Assembly (NCBI GenBank): GCA_000687695.1
Contig: JHWZ01000001.1
Span: forward strand, 1-64,000
Reading direction: 5' to 3'
DNA length: 64,000 nucleotides
Source of the DNA: Lachnospiraceae bacterium P6B14
GTDB lineage: Bacteria; Bacillota; Clostridia; Lachnospirales; Lachnospiraceae
Shown: one piece after another, positions 41,448-49,328 of the stretch
Position numbering within the stretch: the stretch's first letter is position 1
Layout: the number at the start of each line of letters is the position of its first letter
Made by a program: the position numbers and the translations under genes
Notes under the pieces: generated by a model
Seen by the model: the letters and a program-made list of their open reading frames with translations, nothing else
Database searches by the model: none
Told to the model about the DNA's origin: nothing

Positions 41448-41474
41448 GCCCCCTGTCGTTTCACGGCAGGGGGC
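41448..41474. terminator. strong GC hairpin upstream of the NYN gene
   Basis: GCCCCCTGTCG-TTTCA-CGGCAGGGGGC: an 11-bp stem with one G-T pair and no long U run. Confidence 0.45.
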
Positions 41475-41691
41475 TTCGTCTATCATACAGCCATGAGGAT
41501 TCCCTCCGGACAACCGATTCAACTCCAAACCTTTTTCATGGATTTCAGCACATCTCTATGCCTATATCATAGTTGCAAGTTTATAGATAACTGTTGATAT
41601 AATCACGTAATTCATTTCACTGTTTACCAATAATTGAATAATAAAAACATAAAACATTGGAGGCCTTTAGGCAAGGCCATGCCCACCATTT

Positions 41692-41763
41692 ATTCGAAGA
41701 CAGGAGTCGAACCTGCATATCAACATTATTAGTGTCGCGTCTTATCCGTTGGACAACTTCGTT
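41692..41763 (-). tRNA. tRNA-like sequence, probably degenerate (anticodon AAT)
   Basis: 72 nt folding as a cloverleaf on the minus strand: D arm GTCC...AGAC with GG in the loop, anticodon stem CGACA/TGTTG with loop CTAATAA, T arm GCAGG-TTCGACT-CCTGT. The acceptor stem has 5 of 7 pairs (two A-A mismatches) and no CCA. Anticodon AAT (Ile) with A34 is unusual for bacteria. Sequence just 5' of it ends GGGGCACCA and may be a second remnant. Confidence 0.4.
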
Positions 41764-41909
41764 TTGGTGCCCCGAGTTTACTGCTCGAGTATAGTCAGTT
41801 GGTTTTTCAAGAACCAATCAGACGTAACATACCCTGTTACAGGGGAATCGAGTTTGAGGTTTTCGTATAACAGACGCTAAATTGACCTTCCTTTATTCTT
41901 TACACATCT
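41764..41909 (-). other. intergenic region with possible further tRNA remnants
   Basis: Contains AACTCGATTCCCCTG, which resembles a T arm, and GGGGCACCA, which resembles an acceptor end, but no complete cloverleaf can be drawn. No gene is seen. Confidence 0.3.
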
Positions 41910-42572
41910 CTATTCCAATGAGATAAGTGTTGTAGCATTTGAAACCTTTATACGTGTATCAAGCTCAGTTAGTAGAGTATCACGCTTTGTTGTCAGTTCC
42001 TCAATCTTTTTTTGCACAGATAGAGGATCTACCATCTCTGTGGTATTCTCTTTCACATATTCATCAACTACTTTCAGAGGCCTTTCCTCTTTGTTTTTTG
42101 AATCCTTTCCCAAAATACTAAGACGCATGTTTTCCGCTGTGGATTTGAGCTGCTTATTCTTTTCTTCAATCATCTCCACAAAATAATCATAATCGTTTTT
42201 CAAGTGATCTCGAAGCATCGTCTCAAAATCGCCATGCTTTCCATTTCCCAGTTTTTCACGAAGACGATTTCTAAGTGAAATAGCAGCTGCAACAGAAAAC
42301 TTTCCATAGCTGGTATCAATAAATGTTTCAGCATTGGAGGCAATAATCCTGGCATCGATCATCTGATATCTCTCGATCAGATCCATAATCTGTTGGTACG
42401 ACGCTTTTGCAGACTTTGTAAACTCCGCTTTGGACACACGACTTTCCATAGTCTTATCTTCATTATTACGTATGGAGTCGATAAATGTCGCATTGTCAAT
42501 TTTGTCTCTGATTTTCTTTGCAAGCAGATCTCTCTCATCCAGAGCCTGCGTAACTAACATCTGTTCTGCCAT
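41910..42572 (-). CDS. coiled-coil protein (possibly DIP1984-like)
   Basis: 220 residues from ATG 42572 (GGAG upstream). Mostly helical. TQALDERDLLAKKIRDKI at the start, MIDARIIASNAETFIDTSYG in the middle and LDTRIKVSNATTLI at the end give two similar repeats separated by a helix. The layout recalls DIP1984-type proteins, but the match is weak. The promoter holds two tandem palindromes and a divergent XRE gene lies 160 bp away, which probably represses it. Confidence 0.55.
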   Translation of the reverse strand: MAEQMLVTQALDERDLLAKKIRDKIDNATFIDSIRNNEDKTMESRVSKAEFTKSAKASYQQIMDLIERYQMIDARIIASNAETFIDTSYGKFSVAAAISLRNRLREKLGNGKHGDFETMLRDHLKNDYDYFVEMIEEKNKQLKSTAENMRLSILGKDSKNKEERPLKVVDEYVKENTTEMVDPLSVQKKIEELTTKRDTLLTELDTRIKVSNATTLISLE

Positions 42573-42604
42573 ATTCCTAACTCCTTTCTCACATTCGCAC
42601 ATTA

Positions 42605-42649
42605 TATACCGTTGGTATGTATATTAGCATATACCGATGGTATTGTCAA
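42605..42649 (-). promoter_or_regulatory. promoter with two ATACC-CGGTAT operators
   Basis: -35 TTGACA at 42644-42649, spacer 17, -10 TAATAT at 42621-42626. ATACCATCGGTAT lies in the spacer and ATACCAACGGTAT downstream of the -10. Confidence 0.8.
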
Positions 42650-42663
42650 GCTCTTTTTTTTTA

Positions 42664-42692
42664 TTGACTTTTGTTTCTTCAAAGCCTATAAT
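42664..42692 (+). promoter_or_regulatory. promoter of the divergent XRE gene
   Basis: -35 TTGACT at 42664-42669, 17-bp spacer, -10 TATAAT at 42687-42692. Confidence 0.78.
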
Positions 42693-42735
42693 ATCGAAAT
42701 AGATGGAGTTTCCCTATAGATTGGAGAAAATGATT

Positions 42736-43080
42736 ATGGAAAGAATAGAATTAAACAGAGCCAGACTGACAGAATGCCGCGAAAGGCTTGGACTATCAAA
42801 ACGAGAAGCCGCCAAACGAATGAATATGTCACAGCCGGCCTACCTTCGCTATGAATCCGGCGAGCGGACGCCTTCTATCCACGTTGTGCAGACTATGGCT
42901 GATGTTTTGTCAACCTCTGTTGATTACCTTCTCGGAAACAATGATGATGACTCCCCAGATAGCTTTATAATCAGATATTCCGACGATCCGATTCTTTTTG
43001 AAATAATACAGAACTATAAAAACGATGAGAGTACCAGAGAACGATTGATGGCGTATTTTAGCAAACTTAAGAAACTATAA
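42736..43080 (+). CDS. XRE-family repressor
   Basis: 114 residues from ATG 42736 (GGAG upstream); earlier in-frame ATGs at 42703 and 42730 are too near the promoter or the ribosome site. HTH at 10-60 (LGLSKREAAKRMNMSQPAYLRYESGE). The rest is helical, ending LMAYFSKLKKL. By position it should bind the tandem palindromes at 42605-42643. Confidence 0.87.
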   Translation: MERIELNRARLTECRERLGLSKREAAKRMNMSQPAYLRYESGERTPSIHVVQTMADVLSTSVDYLLGNNDDDSPDSFIIRYSDDPILFEIIQNYKNDESTRERLMAYFSKLKKL

Positions 43081-43146
43081 GTACGCTGTCACAAAAAGCC
43101 TGGCTCTCGGGGCTTCGTCAAAAGAGGAGTTGTCGTGCCGGCAGAG

Positions 43147-43851
43147 TCATTTGTTTCTTCCCTCCATAGCAAGAGATATCAGTTTCTTTAAGTGTATATC
43201 TACTGCGTCAAAACACTCTACTGGACAATTATCAGAATTAAGAATCAACGGAAGCTCTGTGCATCCCAGTATGATTCCCTCTATCCCATCTTTTTCTTTC
43301 ATTCCATTAATTATATCGACCAATTCCGCCAATGTAGATTCTTTTATTATGCCTATTTCGAGTTCTTCAAATATTCTTTTTCCTATAAGTTCACGTTCTT
43401 TCTCATTCGGAACACATACCTGGACTCCTGCCGAAATCAGATCTTTCTTCATATAATCCTGTTCCATCGTGAAAACAGTTCCCAAAAGACCAACCCTGCT
43501 TATCCCATGTGATACGACCTCTTCGCAGACCGCCTTGGGAATGCTAACAAGCGGATAATCTGTTCTCTTTGATAGTTCATCAAATACCATATGCATTGTA
43601 ATGGCCGTTAATGAAACAACTTCCGCACCTCCGGAAATCAAACGATTGACTTTTTCTGCCAGATAATCCGTAAGTGAATCATATTTTGCATTGGACACGT
43701 AATCCCATGCTCTCCGAAAATTCACGCTTTCAATAGCAATATCCGGCATTGCTTTCCCTTCTGTAAGCTTATCGATTTCAGTGTTCAGTTTTTTGTAATA
43801 CATTATCGTAGATTCTGGTCCAGTCCCACCAACTAATCCGATCTTTTTCAT
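43147..43851 (-). CDS. aspartate/glutamate racemase family protein
   Basis: 234 residues. GGTGPESTIMYYKKLN starts the fold and ILGCTELPLI carries the second catalytic Cys. The first Cys, usually in CTNTMH, is replaced (SLTAITMH). A Thr/Cys pair is known in some broad or L-specific racemases such as E. coli YgeA, so activity is still possible. P2 promoter at 43891. Confidence 0.83.
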   Translation of the reverse strand: MKKIGLVGGTGPESTIMYYKKLNTEIDKLTEGKAMPDIAIESVNFRRAWDYVSNAKYDSLTDYLAEKVNRLISGGAEVVSLTAITMHMVFDELSKRTDYPLVSIPKAVCEEVVSHGISRVGLLGTVFTMEQDYMKKDLISAGVQVCVPNEKERELIGKRIFEELEIGIIKESTLAELVDIINGMKEKDGIEGIILGCTELPLILNSDNCPVECFDAVDIHLKKLISLAMEGRNK

Positions 43852-43890
43852 AATATCCGCCTTTCATTCTTCGATCATATTCTCTCATCC

Positions 43891-43919
43891 ATTATAATCC
43901 CTCCAAAGAAAAATCGCAA
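43891..43919 (-). promoter_or_regulatory. promoter, family P2, for the racemase
   Basis: -35 TTGCGA at 43914-43919, 17-bp spacer, -10 TATAAT at 43891-43896. Confidence 0.75.
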
Positions 43920-44150
43920 CAAAAAAGACTCCTGCCGCAAATCCACGACAGGAATCTCTTCAAATAATCATTATTCAGCTATGCAATGATTAGTCAGGAC
44001 GACGTCAGGAACTCCGGCGAGTATGTCTTGTCCGCGCACGGACGCGCGGACTACGAAGCCGGATTCCTTGTTCACGCCTTTTTGTGCATGGCTTCCAAAG
44101 GAAGACATTTAGCCGCCTGTGCGACTGCGGGCAAAACGAGGGTATCGAAG
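43920..44150 (-). repeat. type A/B hybrid repeat, long copy 2
   Basis: Minus order: tail VAQAAKCLPLEAMHKKA-stop (type B form), hairpin 44008-44067, GACGTCGTCCTGACTAATC, linker, terminator 43927-43956. Joining of the type B tail to the type A structure shows that the two types are one family. Confidence 0.88.
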
Positions 44151-44164
44151 CCAAAACAGAATAA

Positions 44165-44287
44165 TCATTTCTGAGAATAAATTTTGCAGACTTCCTCAAG
44201 CCTGGGATAGTTAACGCAACGATTTCTAGCAGAAAAGTTTTCCCCACTAGTATACATTTTATACAGCAGATTGTGGTTTTTAGACAT
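44165..44287 (-). CDS. short uncertain ORF
   Basis: 40 codons (MSKNHNLLYKMYTSGE, then NRCVNYPRLEEVCKIYSQK) behind GAGGGGG. No family recognised; it may be a fragment. It ends just before the type B tail of long repeat copy 2. Confidence 0.25.
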   Translation of the reverse strand: MSKNHNLLYKMYTSGENFSARNRCVNYPRLEEVCKIYSQK

Positions 44288-44325
44288 TTCTACTCTGCCC
44301 CCTCACTGTTGACTTAAGATAAGGT

Positions 44326-44353
44326 GAAGGCTGTGTGTTTCCACACAGCCTTC
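44326..44353 (-). terminator. perfect 12-bp terminator hairpin
   Basis: GAAGGCTGTGTG-TTTC-CACACAGCCTTC. On the minus strand it ends the type C repeat transcript; only a weak U-rich tail follows. Confidence 0.6.
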
Positions 44354-44385
44354 CATAATGCAAATCCGCCTACATTAGGTAGATT

Positions 44386-44450
44386 TACGCTTTTAATAGG
44401 TTCCACTTAAGTAGGTAGGACACACCTTTAATTGTATTATACATGTTCTT
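44386..44450 (-). repeat. type C repeat, copy 2, with its own promoter-like start
   Basis: Nearly identical to 30538-30600. Here a TTGACA lies 16 bp before the TATAAT at its 5' end, and a strong hairpin follows at 44326, so a small RNA of about 110 nt could be made. Confidence 0.7.
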
Positions 44451-44593
44451 AGAGATTTGTCAAGAGCCTTTTCATCTCCCGTGGCCTTAATTGCACCCAG
44501 ACAACGAATCCTCACAACGCGGTTTTCATCGGTTTCCGATATTTCCTTTAACTGTTCCACATACGGCCTAACAAACTCCGAGAAGTTTTTCAT
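44393..44593 (-). CDS. small hypothetical protein running into the type C repeat
   Basis: 66 residues from the second Met. NFSEFVRPYVEQLKEISETD, then RVVRIRCLGAIKATGDEKAL looks like real helical protein; the last 18 residues come from the repeat (CPTYLSGTY). Probably the N-terminal part of a larger gene cut by the repeat. Family not recognised. Confidence 0.4.
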   Translation of the reverse strand: MKNFSEFVRPYVEQLKEISETDENRVVRIRCLGAIKATGDEKALDKSLRTCIIQLKVCPTYLSGTY

Positions 44594-44614
44594 CGACAAA
44601 TCTCGATCAGTCTC

Positions 44615-44977
44615 TCACACAAGTTCCTTATAATATGGACAAATGTTTTCAAAATGTCCATCCTTCATCCGAAAGCCACCCGGAATCGTTCCGAGTTGCT
44701 TAAACCCAAGTCTTTCATACAGATGCCTTGCGTGCGTGTTCGATTCAACTACAGCATTAAACTGCAACACTCTGAATCCAAGTCTTTTGGCCTGTTCAAT
44801 GCAATCCTCTTTCTCAGCTACTCCACAATAGCTTTGACCAGCATAGAACTCAGCCCCGGAGGTATCATTCAGCGTTTCTTCCTGCGGAAAAGCTATCCCT
44901 TCAATTACAACTTCATTCCATACTCGATTCATCCCCGAAATATCTGATTCCTGATACTTTCTAACATTTATCCCCAT
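44615..44977 (-). pseudogene. GNAT acetyltransferase with its acetyl-CoA core deleted
   Basis: 120 residues. The start (RKYQESDISGMNRVWNEVV) and end (CIEQAKRLGFRVLQFNAVVE, THARHLYERLGFKQLG) are typical of one GNAT subfamily, but GVAEKED runs straight into CIEQAKR. The central strand with the RxxGxG loop, about 40-45 residues, is missing, in frame. Catalysis is unlikely. The start codons lie inside the duplicated PAS segment, so the duplication also replaced the 5' end. Confidence 0.75.
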
Positions 44978-45338
44978 AATCATACCTTTCCATCATCTCC
45001 CGATTTCTATACTCGTGTTTCTCATAATATCCAATCAGTTCTCCCGTATCGTCCCGAAGTGCTACCATGTACACATCTTTGTTTTGTTTCTCATTATAAA
45101 AGGTATAGATGATGTTATTCTCAACAGATTCCTTAAACCATTCGACAACCTTTTCGATAGCTTCTCTGGACTTCTCATTATGGCAATCCATAAGACTATT
45201 TCCAACAAGATCAGCCCCACCCCACTTTTCGTAGTTCTTCTCAGCCACAGGATTCATATAGACTATTACATGATTTAGATCACATATTACGACCGGAGCC
45301 CGATCCTGATCAATAACGCTTTTAAAAAATGCATTCAT
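44961..45338 (-). CDS. PAS-domain protein, copy 2
   Basis: 125 residues, identical to copy 1 at 24425 except for NS in place of KR (LVGNSLMDCHN) and one extra C-terminal Cys created at the repeat border. It overlaps the start of the damaged GNAT gene. Confidence 0.85.
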   Translation of the reverse strand: MNAFFKSVIDQDRAPVVICDLNHVIVYMNPVAEKNYEKWGGADLVGNSLMDCHNEKSREAIEKVVEWFKESVENNIIYTFYNEKQNKDVYMVALRDDTGELIGYYEKHEYRNREMMERYDYGDKC

Positions 45339-45377
45339 GAACCTATCCTCCCATTTGTCTCACATTATACATAAAAT
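44965..45377. repeat. 413-bp duplicated segment, copy 2
   Basis: Matches 24426-24838 with four differences. Its left border lies at the 5' end of the damaged GNAT gene and its right border 39 bp before the ppdK terminator repeat. Confidence 0.92.
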
Positions 45378-45411
45378 CATGGCATAAAGCAAGGAATATC
45401 TCTACTCATAA

Positions 45412-45600
45412 AAAAGATTCCTGCCACACACCCGCGACAGGAATCTCTTTAAATAATCATTATTTTGCTATGCAATGATTAGTCAGGACGACGTCAGGAA
45501 CTCCGGCGAGTATGTCTTGTCCGCGCACGGACGCGCGGACTACGAAGCCGGATTCCTTGTTCACGCTTTTTGTGCGATAGCCGCCTGTGCTGCTGCCAGT
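45412..45600 (-). repeat. ppdK 3' end: long repeat copy 3
   Basis: Minus order: ppdK codons LAAAQAAIAQKA-stop, hairpin 45497-45556, GACGTCGTCCTGACTAATC, linker, terminator 45416-45445. The hairpin is identical to copy 2. The C-terminal residues fit other PPDKs (RVPIARLAAAQAA), so this is the likely parent copy. Confidence 0.85.
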
Positions 45601-48200
45601 CTTGCGATCGGCACACGGAACGGTGAACATGATACATAGTCGAGACCGAGCTTGTTGCAGAACTCAACAGATGTCGGATCACCACCGTGCTCACCACAGA
45701 TACCGCAGTGAAGTGACGGATTCTCAGGCTTACCAAGCTTAAGAGCTGTCTCCATAAGCTTACCAACACCCTCCTGATCAAGCTTAGCAAACGGATCGTT
45801 CTCGAAGATCTTTGCATCATAGTAAGCATCAAGGAACTTACCTGCATCATCACGTGAGAAGCCGAATGTCATCTGAGTAAGGTCGTTCGTACCGAAGCAG
45901 AAGAAGTCAGCTTCCTTAGCGATCTCGTCAGCTGTAAGAGCAGCTCTCGGGATCTCGATCATGGTACCTACCTCATACTCAAGTTTAACACCTGCTGCCT
46001 CGATCTCGGCATCAGCTGTCTCTACGACAAACTTCTTAACATACTTAAGCTCTTTGATATCGCCTACGAGCGGGATCATGATCTCCGGCTTAACGTTCCA
46101 GTCAGAATGCTCTTTCTGTACTTCGATAGCTGCACGGATAACAGCCTTTGTCTGCATTTTGGCGATCTCAGGATATGTGACAGCCAGACGGCATCCACGA
46201 TGACCCATCATCGGGTTAAACTCCTTGAGACCCTCAACGATAGCCTTAACCTCGTCGAGTGATTTGCCAAGTGCGTCAGCAAGCTTCTTCTGCTCAGCCT
46301 CCTCGTGAGGAACGAACTCATGAAGCGGCGGATCCAGGAAGCGGATAGTAACCGGGTTACCCTCAAGTGCCTCATAGAGAGCCTTGAAGTCTGACTGCTG
46401 ATAAGGAAGGATCTTGTCAAGTGCCTTCTCACGGGCCTCAGCTGTGTCAGCACAGATCATCTCACGGAATGCTGCGATACGATCCTCCTCGAAGAACATA
46501 TGCTCTGTACGGCAAAGTCCGATACCCTCAGCACCGAGCTCACGAGCCTTCTTAGCGTCAGCCGGTGTATCAGCGTTTGTACGAACCTTCATTGTACGAT
46601 ATTTATCTGCCCAACCCATGATGCGGCCGAACTCGCCGGCGATCTCAGCATCCTTGGTCGGGATGATACCTTCATAGATGTTACCTGTTGTACCGTCGAT
46701 AGAGATCTCAGATCCCTCAACGAATGTTTTTCCTGCGAGAACGAACTTTTTGTTCTCCTCGTCCATATCGATGTCGCCACAACCTGATACGCAGCACTCG
46801 CCCATACCACGTGCAACAACGGCAGCATGTGATGTCATACCACCACGTACTGTAAGGATACCCTCAGCACTCTTCATACCTGTGATATCCTCCGGTGAAG
46901 TCTCAAGACGAACAAGGATAACCTTCTCGCCACGAGCTGCCCACTCAACAGCGTCATCAGCTGTGAATACGCATTTACCGCAAGCAGCACCGGGAGAAGC
47001 TCCAAGACCCTTACCGATCGGAGTAGCTGCCTTAAGAGCTGCTGTATCGAACTGCGGATGAAGCAGAGTATCGAGGTTACGCGGATCGATCATTGCTACA
47101 GCCTCTTCCTCTGTCTTGTGTCCCTCATCTACGAGGTCACATGCGATCTTAAGTGCTGCAGGAGCTGTTCTCTTACCATTTCTACACTGAAGCATGTAGA
47201 GCTTCTTGTTCTCAACGGTGAACTCCATATCCTGCATATCATGATAATGATTCTCAAGTGTGTCACAAACCTTGATGAACTCAGCGTAAGCCTCAGGGAA
47301 CTCCTGCTCCATCTGAGCGATCGGCATCGGTGTACGTACACCTGCAACGACGTCCTCACCCTGTGCATTTTTAAGGAACTCGCCCATAAGCTTGTTCTCA
47401 CCTGTTGCCGGGTCACGTGTGAATGCCACACCTGTACCTGACTCATCGTTAAGGTTACCGAATACCATCGGCATAACGTTTACTGCTGTACCCCAGCTAT
47501 ACGGGATATCGTTGTCACGACGATATACGTTCGCACGCGGGTTATCCCATGAACGGAACACGGCCTCGATAGCGAGCTTGAGCTGCTGTACCGGATCAGA
47601 CGGGAAGTCCTCACCGAGCTGCTTCTTGTACTCAGCCTTGAACTGCTCTGCCAACTCTTTAAGATCAGCTGCAGTAAGATCTACGTCATACTGAACGCCC
47701 TTCTTCTCTTTCATCTGGTCGATCAGCTGCTCGAAGTACTTTTTGCCGACCTCCATAACTACGTCAGAGAACATCTGGATGAAACGACGATATGAATCGT
47801 ATACAAAACGCTCAAACGCCGGATCCGGGTTTCCTGCGATCATCGCAGCAACAACCTCGTCATTAAGTCCCAGGTTAAGGATGGTATCCATCATACCCGG
47901 CATGGAAGCACGTGCTCCCGAACGAACTGATACGAGAAGAGGATTCTTCAGATCGCCGAACTTCTTGCCGTTGATCTCCTCCATCTTCTTGACTCCGTCC
48001 ATTGCCTGACCCATGATCTCATCATTGATCTTGCGGCCATCCTCATAATACTGTGTACAAGCCTCGGTAGTGATGGTGAATCCCTGCGGTACCGGAAGAC
48101 CGATATCGGTCATCTCTGCAAGGTTCGCACCTTTTCCACCAAGGAGGTTGCGCATGCTCATGTCACCCTCTGAGAACATATAAACCCATTTGTTTGCCAT
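45561..48200 (-). CDS. ppdK: pyruvate, phosphate dikinase
   Basis: 879 residues, the usual length. The N-terminal ATP-grasp domain includes NLLGGKGANLAEM and SVRSGARASMPGMMDTILN. The swivelling phospho-His domain has His458 in GGMTSHAAVVARGMG. The C-terminal TIM barrel ends with CGICGEHGGDP, carrying the catalytic Cys. It interconverts pyruvate, ATP and phosphate with PEP, AMP and PPi, central to carbon flow in many anaerobes. Start ATG follows AGGAGG. Promoter TTGACC-17-TATACT at 48248-48276. Its 3' end forms the parent-like copy of the dispersed repeat. Confidence 0.98.
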   Translation of the reverse strand: MANKWVYMFSEGDMSMRNLLGGKGANLAEMTDIGLPVPQGFTITTEACTQYYEDGRKINDEIMGQAMDGVKKMEEINGKKFGDLKNPLLVSVRSGARASMPGMMDTILNLGLNDEVVAAMIAGNPDPAFERFVYDSYRRFIQMFSDVVMEVGKKYFEQLIDQMKEKKGVQYDVDLTAADLKELAEQFKAEYKKQLGEDFPSDPVQQLKLAIEAVFRSWDNPRANVYRRDNDIPYSWGTAVNVMPMVFGNLNDESGTGVAFTRDPATGENKLMGEFLKNAQGEDVVAGVRTPMPIAQMEQEFPEAYAEFIKVCDTLENHYHDMQDMEFTVENKKLYMLQCRNGKRTAPAALKIACDLVDEGHKTEEEAVAMIDPRNLDTLLHPQFDTAALKAATPIGKGLGASPGAACGKCVFTADDAVEWAARGEKVILVRLETSPEDITGMKSAEGILTVRGGMTSHAAVVARGMGECCVSGCGDIDMDEENKKFVLAGKTFVEGSEISIDGTTGNIYEGIIPTKDAEIAGEFGRIMGWADKYRTMKVRTNADTPADAKKARELGAEGIGLCRTEHMFFEEDRIAAFREMICADTAEAREKALDKILPYQQSDFKALYEALEGNPVTIRFLDPPLHEFVPHEEAEQKKLADALGKSLDEVKAIVEGLKEFNPMMGHRGCRLAVTYPEIAKMQTKAVIRAAIEVQKEHSDWNVKPEIMIPLVGDIKELKYVKKFVVETADAEIEAAGVKLEYEVGTMIEIPRAALTADEIAKEADFFCFGTNDLTQMTFGFSRDDAGKFLDAYYDAKIFENDPFAKLDQEGVGKLMETALKLGKPENPSLHCGICGEHGGDPTSVEFCNKLGLDYVSCSPFRVPIARLAAAQAAIAQKA

Positions 48201-48247
48201 GTTTCTTTATCCTCCTATAAAAAAATGATTAAAAAGTCGCAAATACA

Positions 48248-48276
48248 AGTATAACATAAGAAGAAACAAAGGTCAA
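48248..48276 (-). promoter_or_regulatory. ppdK promoter
   Basis: -35 TTGACC at 48271-48276, 17-bp spacer, -10 TATACT at 48248-48253. Confidence 0.75.
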
Positions 48277-48295
48277 CATTTTTCTTCCGCAGTTG

Positions 48296-48325
48296 AATGA
48301 CACCGCATGCAAGCATGCGTGTCAT
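48296..48325 (-). terminator. hairpin after the C39-like peptidase gene
   Basis: ATGACAC-GCATGC-TT-GCATGC-G-GTGTCAT on the minus strand: a 12-bp stem with a single bulge and no strong U run. Confidence 0.5.
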
Positions 48326-48349
48326 ACGGCTATCGAGCAGTCTCACGCC

Positions 48350-49297
48350 TTATCGCGTCCAATAGTCCGGTTTACACCAATCCCCCGATATCTTCTTATG
48401 CTTCCACTGATCCATCGACTCATTATACGCCAAAACTCGCAGATAATGCGTACTGTTGCTCAGCTTTATCGCCTTATAAACCGTCTTTAACGGAACCCAC
48501 GAGCGGTTATGCTCAAGATCTCCCGAATCCCCGAGGAACACCTTTTGGGAGTCAGCGTCATAACCGAGGATCGTCACATAGTGACCCGGTGTGTCCTTCC
48601 AGTACGAATCATCGTACGCTGAGCTGATCACGACCATCGCACCGAGTGCCTCCTCGATCAGCTTTTCAAAGCTCTTGTATTTCTTCGGTTTGCGCCCGGT
48701 ATCCGTGATGAATCCCAGACTCGAGAGCGTCTGGCTGACATAAACCCAGTCTATCGCCCCACGCCCCTCATAGTTCGTGACCTTTTTCGTGTATTTATAC
48801 ATATCGACCGGTGAGCACTGGTACGGCGTGAACGAAGTATAGAAATTCGCCATCACGCACAGTCCGCAACCGAATCCCGCGAATCTCCTGCCGTCGTACT
48901 CGGAATCTCCCCACTCGCCGGACCAGTCAGCCTTCGATCTCCATCCTCTCGGACCCTGGATAAACGTTGCCGTCTTAGGCATCTGCTCCGCACCGGCCTC
49001 GACATCGAAGTCTTCATCATCCTCTTCCTCGGGTTCCTCTGTCGGCTTCGGCGCCTGCGTCGCCACGACCTTCACCTCAGGCACATCATCAGAGCCCGAA
49101 AGCCTGCCACTCGATTTCAGCCACAAAAATATCAAGACACTCGCTATCGCGAGTCCCACGACTATGAGCACGACTTTAAGAAGCGGGGATCCTCCCCGCT
49201 TCTCTCCGGCCCACGTATAATTCTTGTTAAAGGCGCGTCCCTTCGTAGCACGATTCAGCTGACGCACCCTTCTCAAACTATCTCTACGATTACTCAT
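48350..49297 (-). CDS. membrane-anchored C39-like cysteine peptidase
   Basis: 315 residues. One membrane segment at about 38-60 after a basic cytoplasmic N-terminus, an acidic Pro/Glu linker, then a Peptidase_C39_2 domain outside the cell. The catalytic Cys lies in FAGFGCGLCVMANFY, His in GHYVTILGYD and Asp in FLGDSGD. Targets may be wall peptides or secreted proteins. It lies 31 bp after glyS on the same strand. Confidence 0.82.
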   Translation of the reverse strand: MSNRRDSLRRVRQLNRATKGRAFNKNYTWAGEKRGGSPLLKVVLIVVGLAIASVLIFLWLKSSGRLSGSDDVPEVKVVATQAPKPTEEPEEEDDEDFDVEAGAEQMPKTATFIQGPRGWRSKADWSGEWGDSEYDGRRFAGFGCGLCVMANFYTSFTPYQCSPVDMYKYTKKVTNYEGRGAIDWVYVSQTLSSLGFITDTGRKPKKYKSFEKLIEEALGAMVVISSAYDDSYWKDTPGHYVTILGYDADSQKVFLGDSGDLEHNRSWVPLKTVYKAIKLSNSTHYLRVLAYNESMDQWKHKKISGDWCKPDYWTR

Positions 49298-49328
49298 ATA
49301 TCCTCACTACAGTAGGGTAGTGGCATCA

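Noticed and set aside
41692-41909. Functional tRNA cluster
   Set aside because: Only one incomplete cloverleaf can be drawn; the others lack most arms.
12908-45600. CRISPR array
   Set aside because: The repeats are hundreds to thousands of bases apart with genes between them, differ in length, and no cas gene is present.
45494-45853. Open frame overlapping ppdK and its 3' hairpin
   Set aside because: It is a shadow of ppdK and the repeat; the same frame recurs at 44005 only because the repeat recurs.
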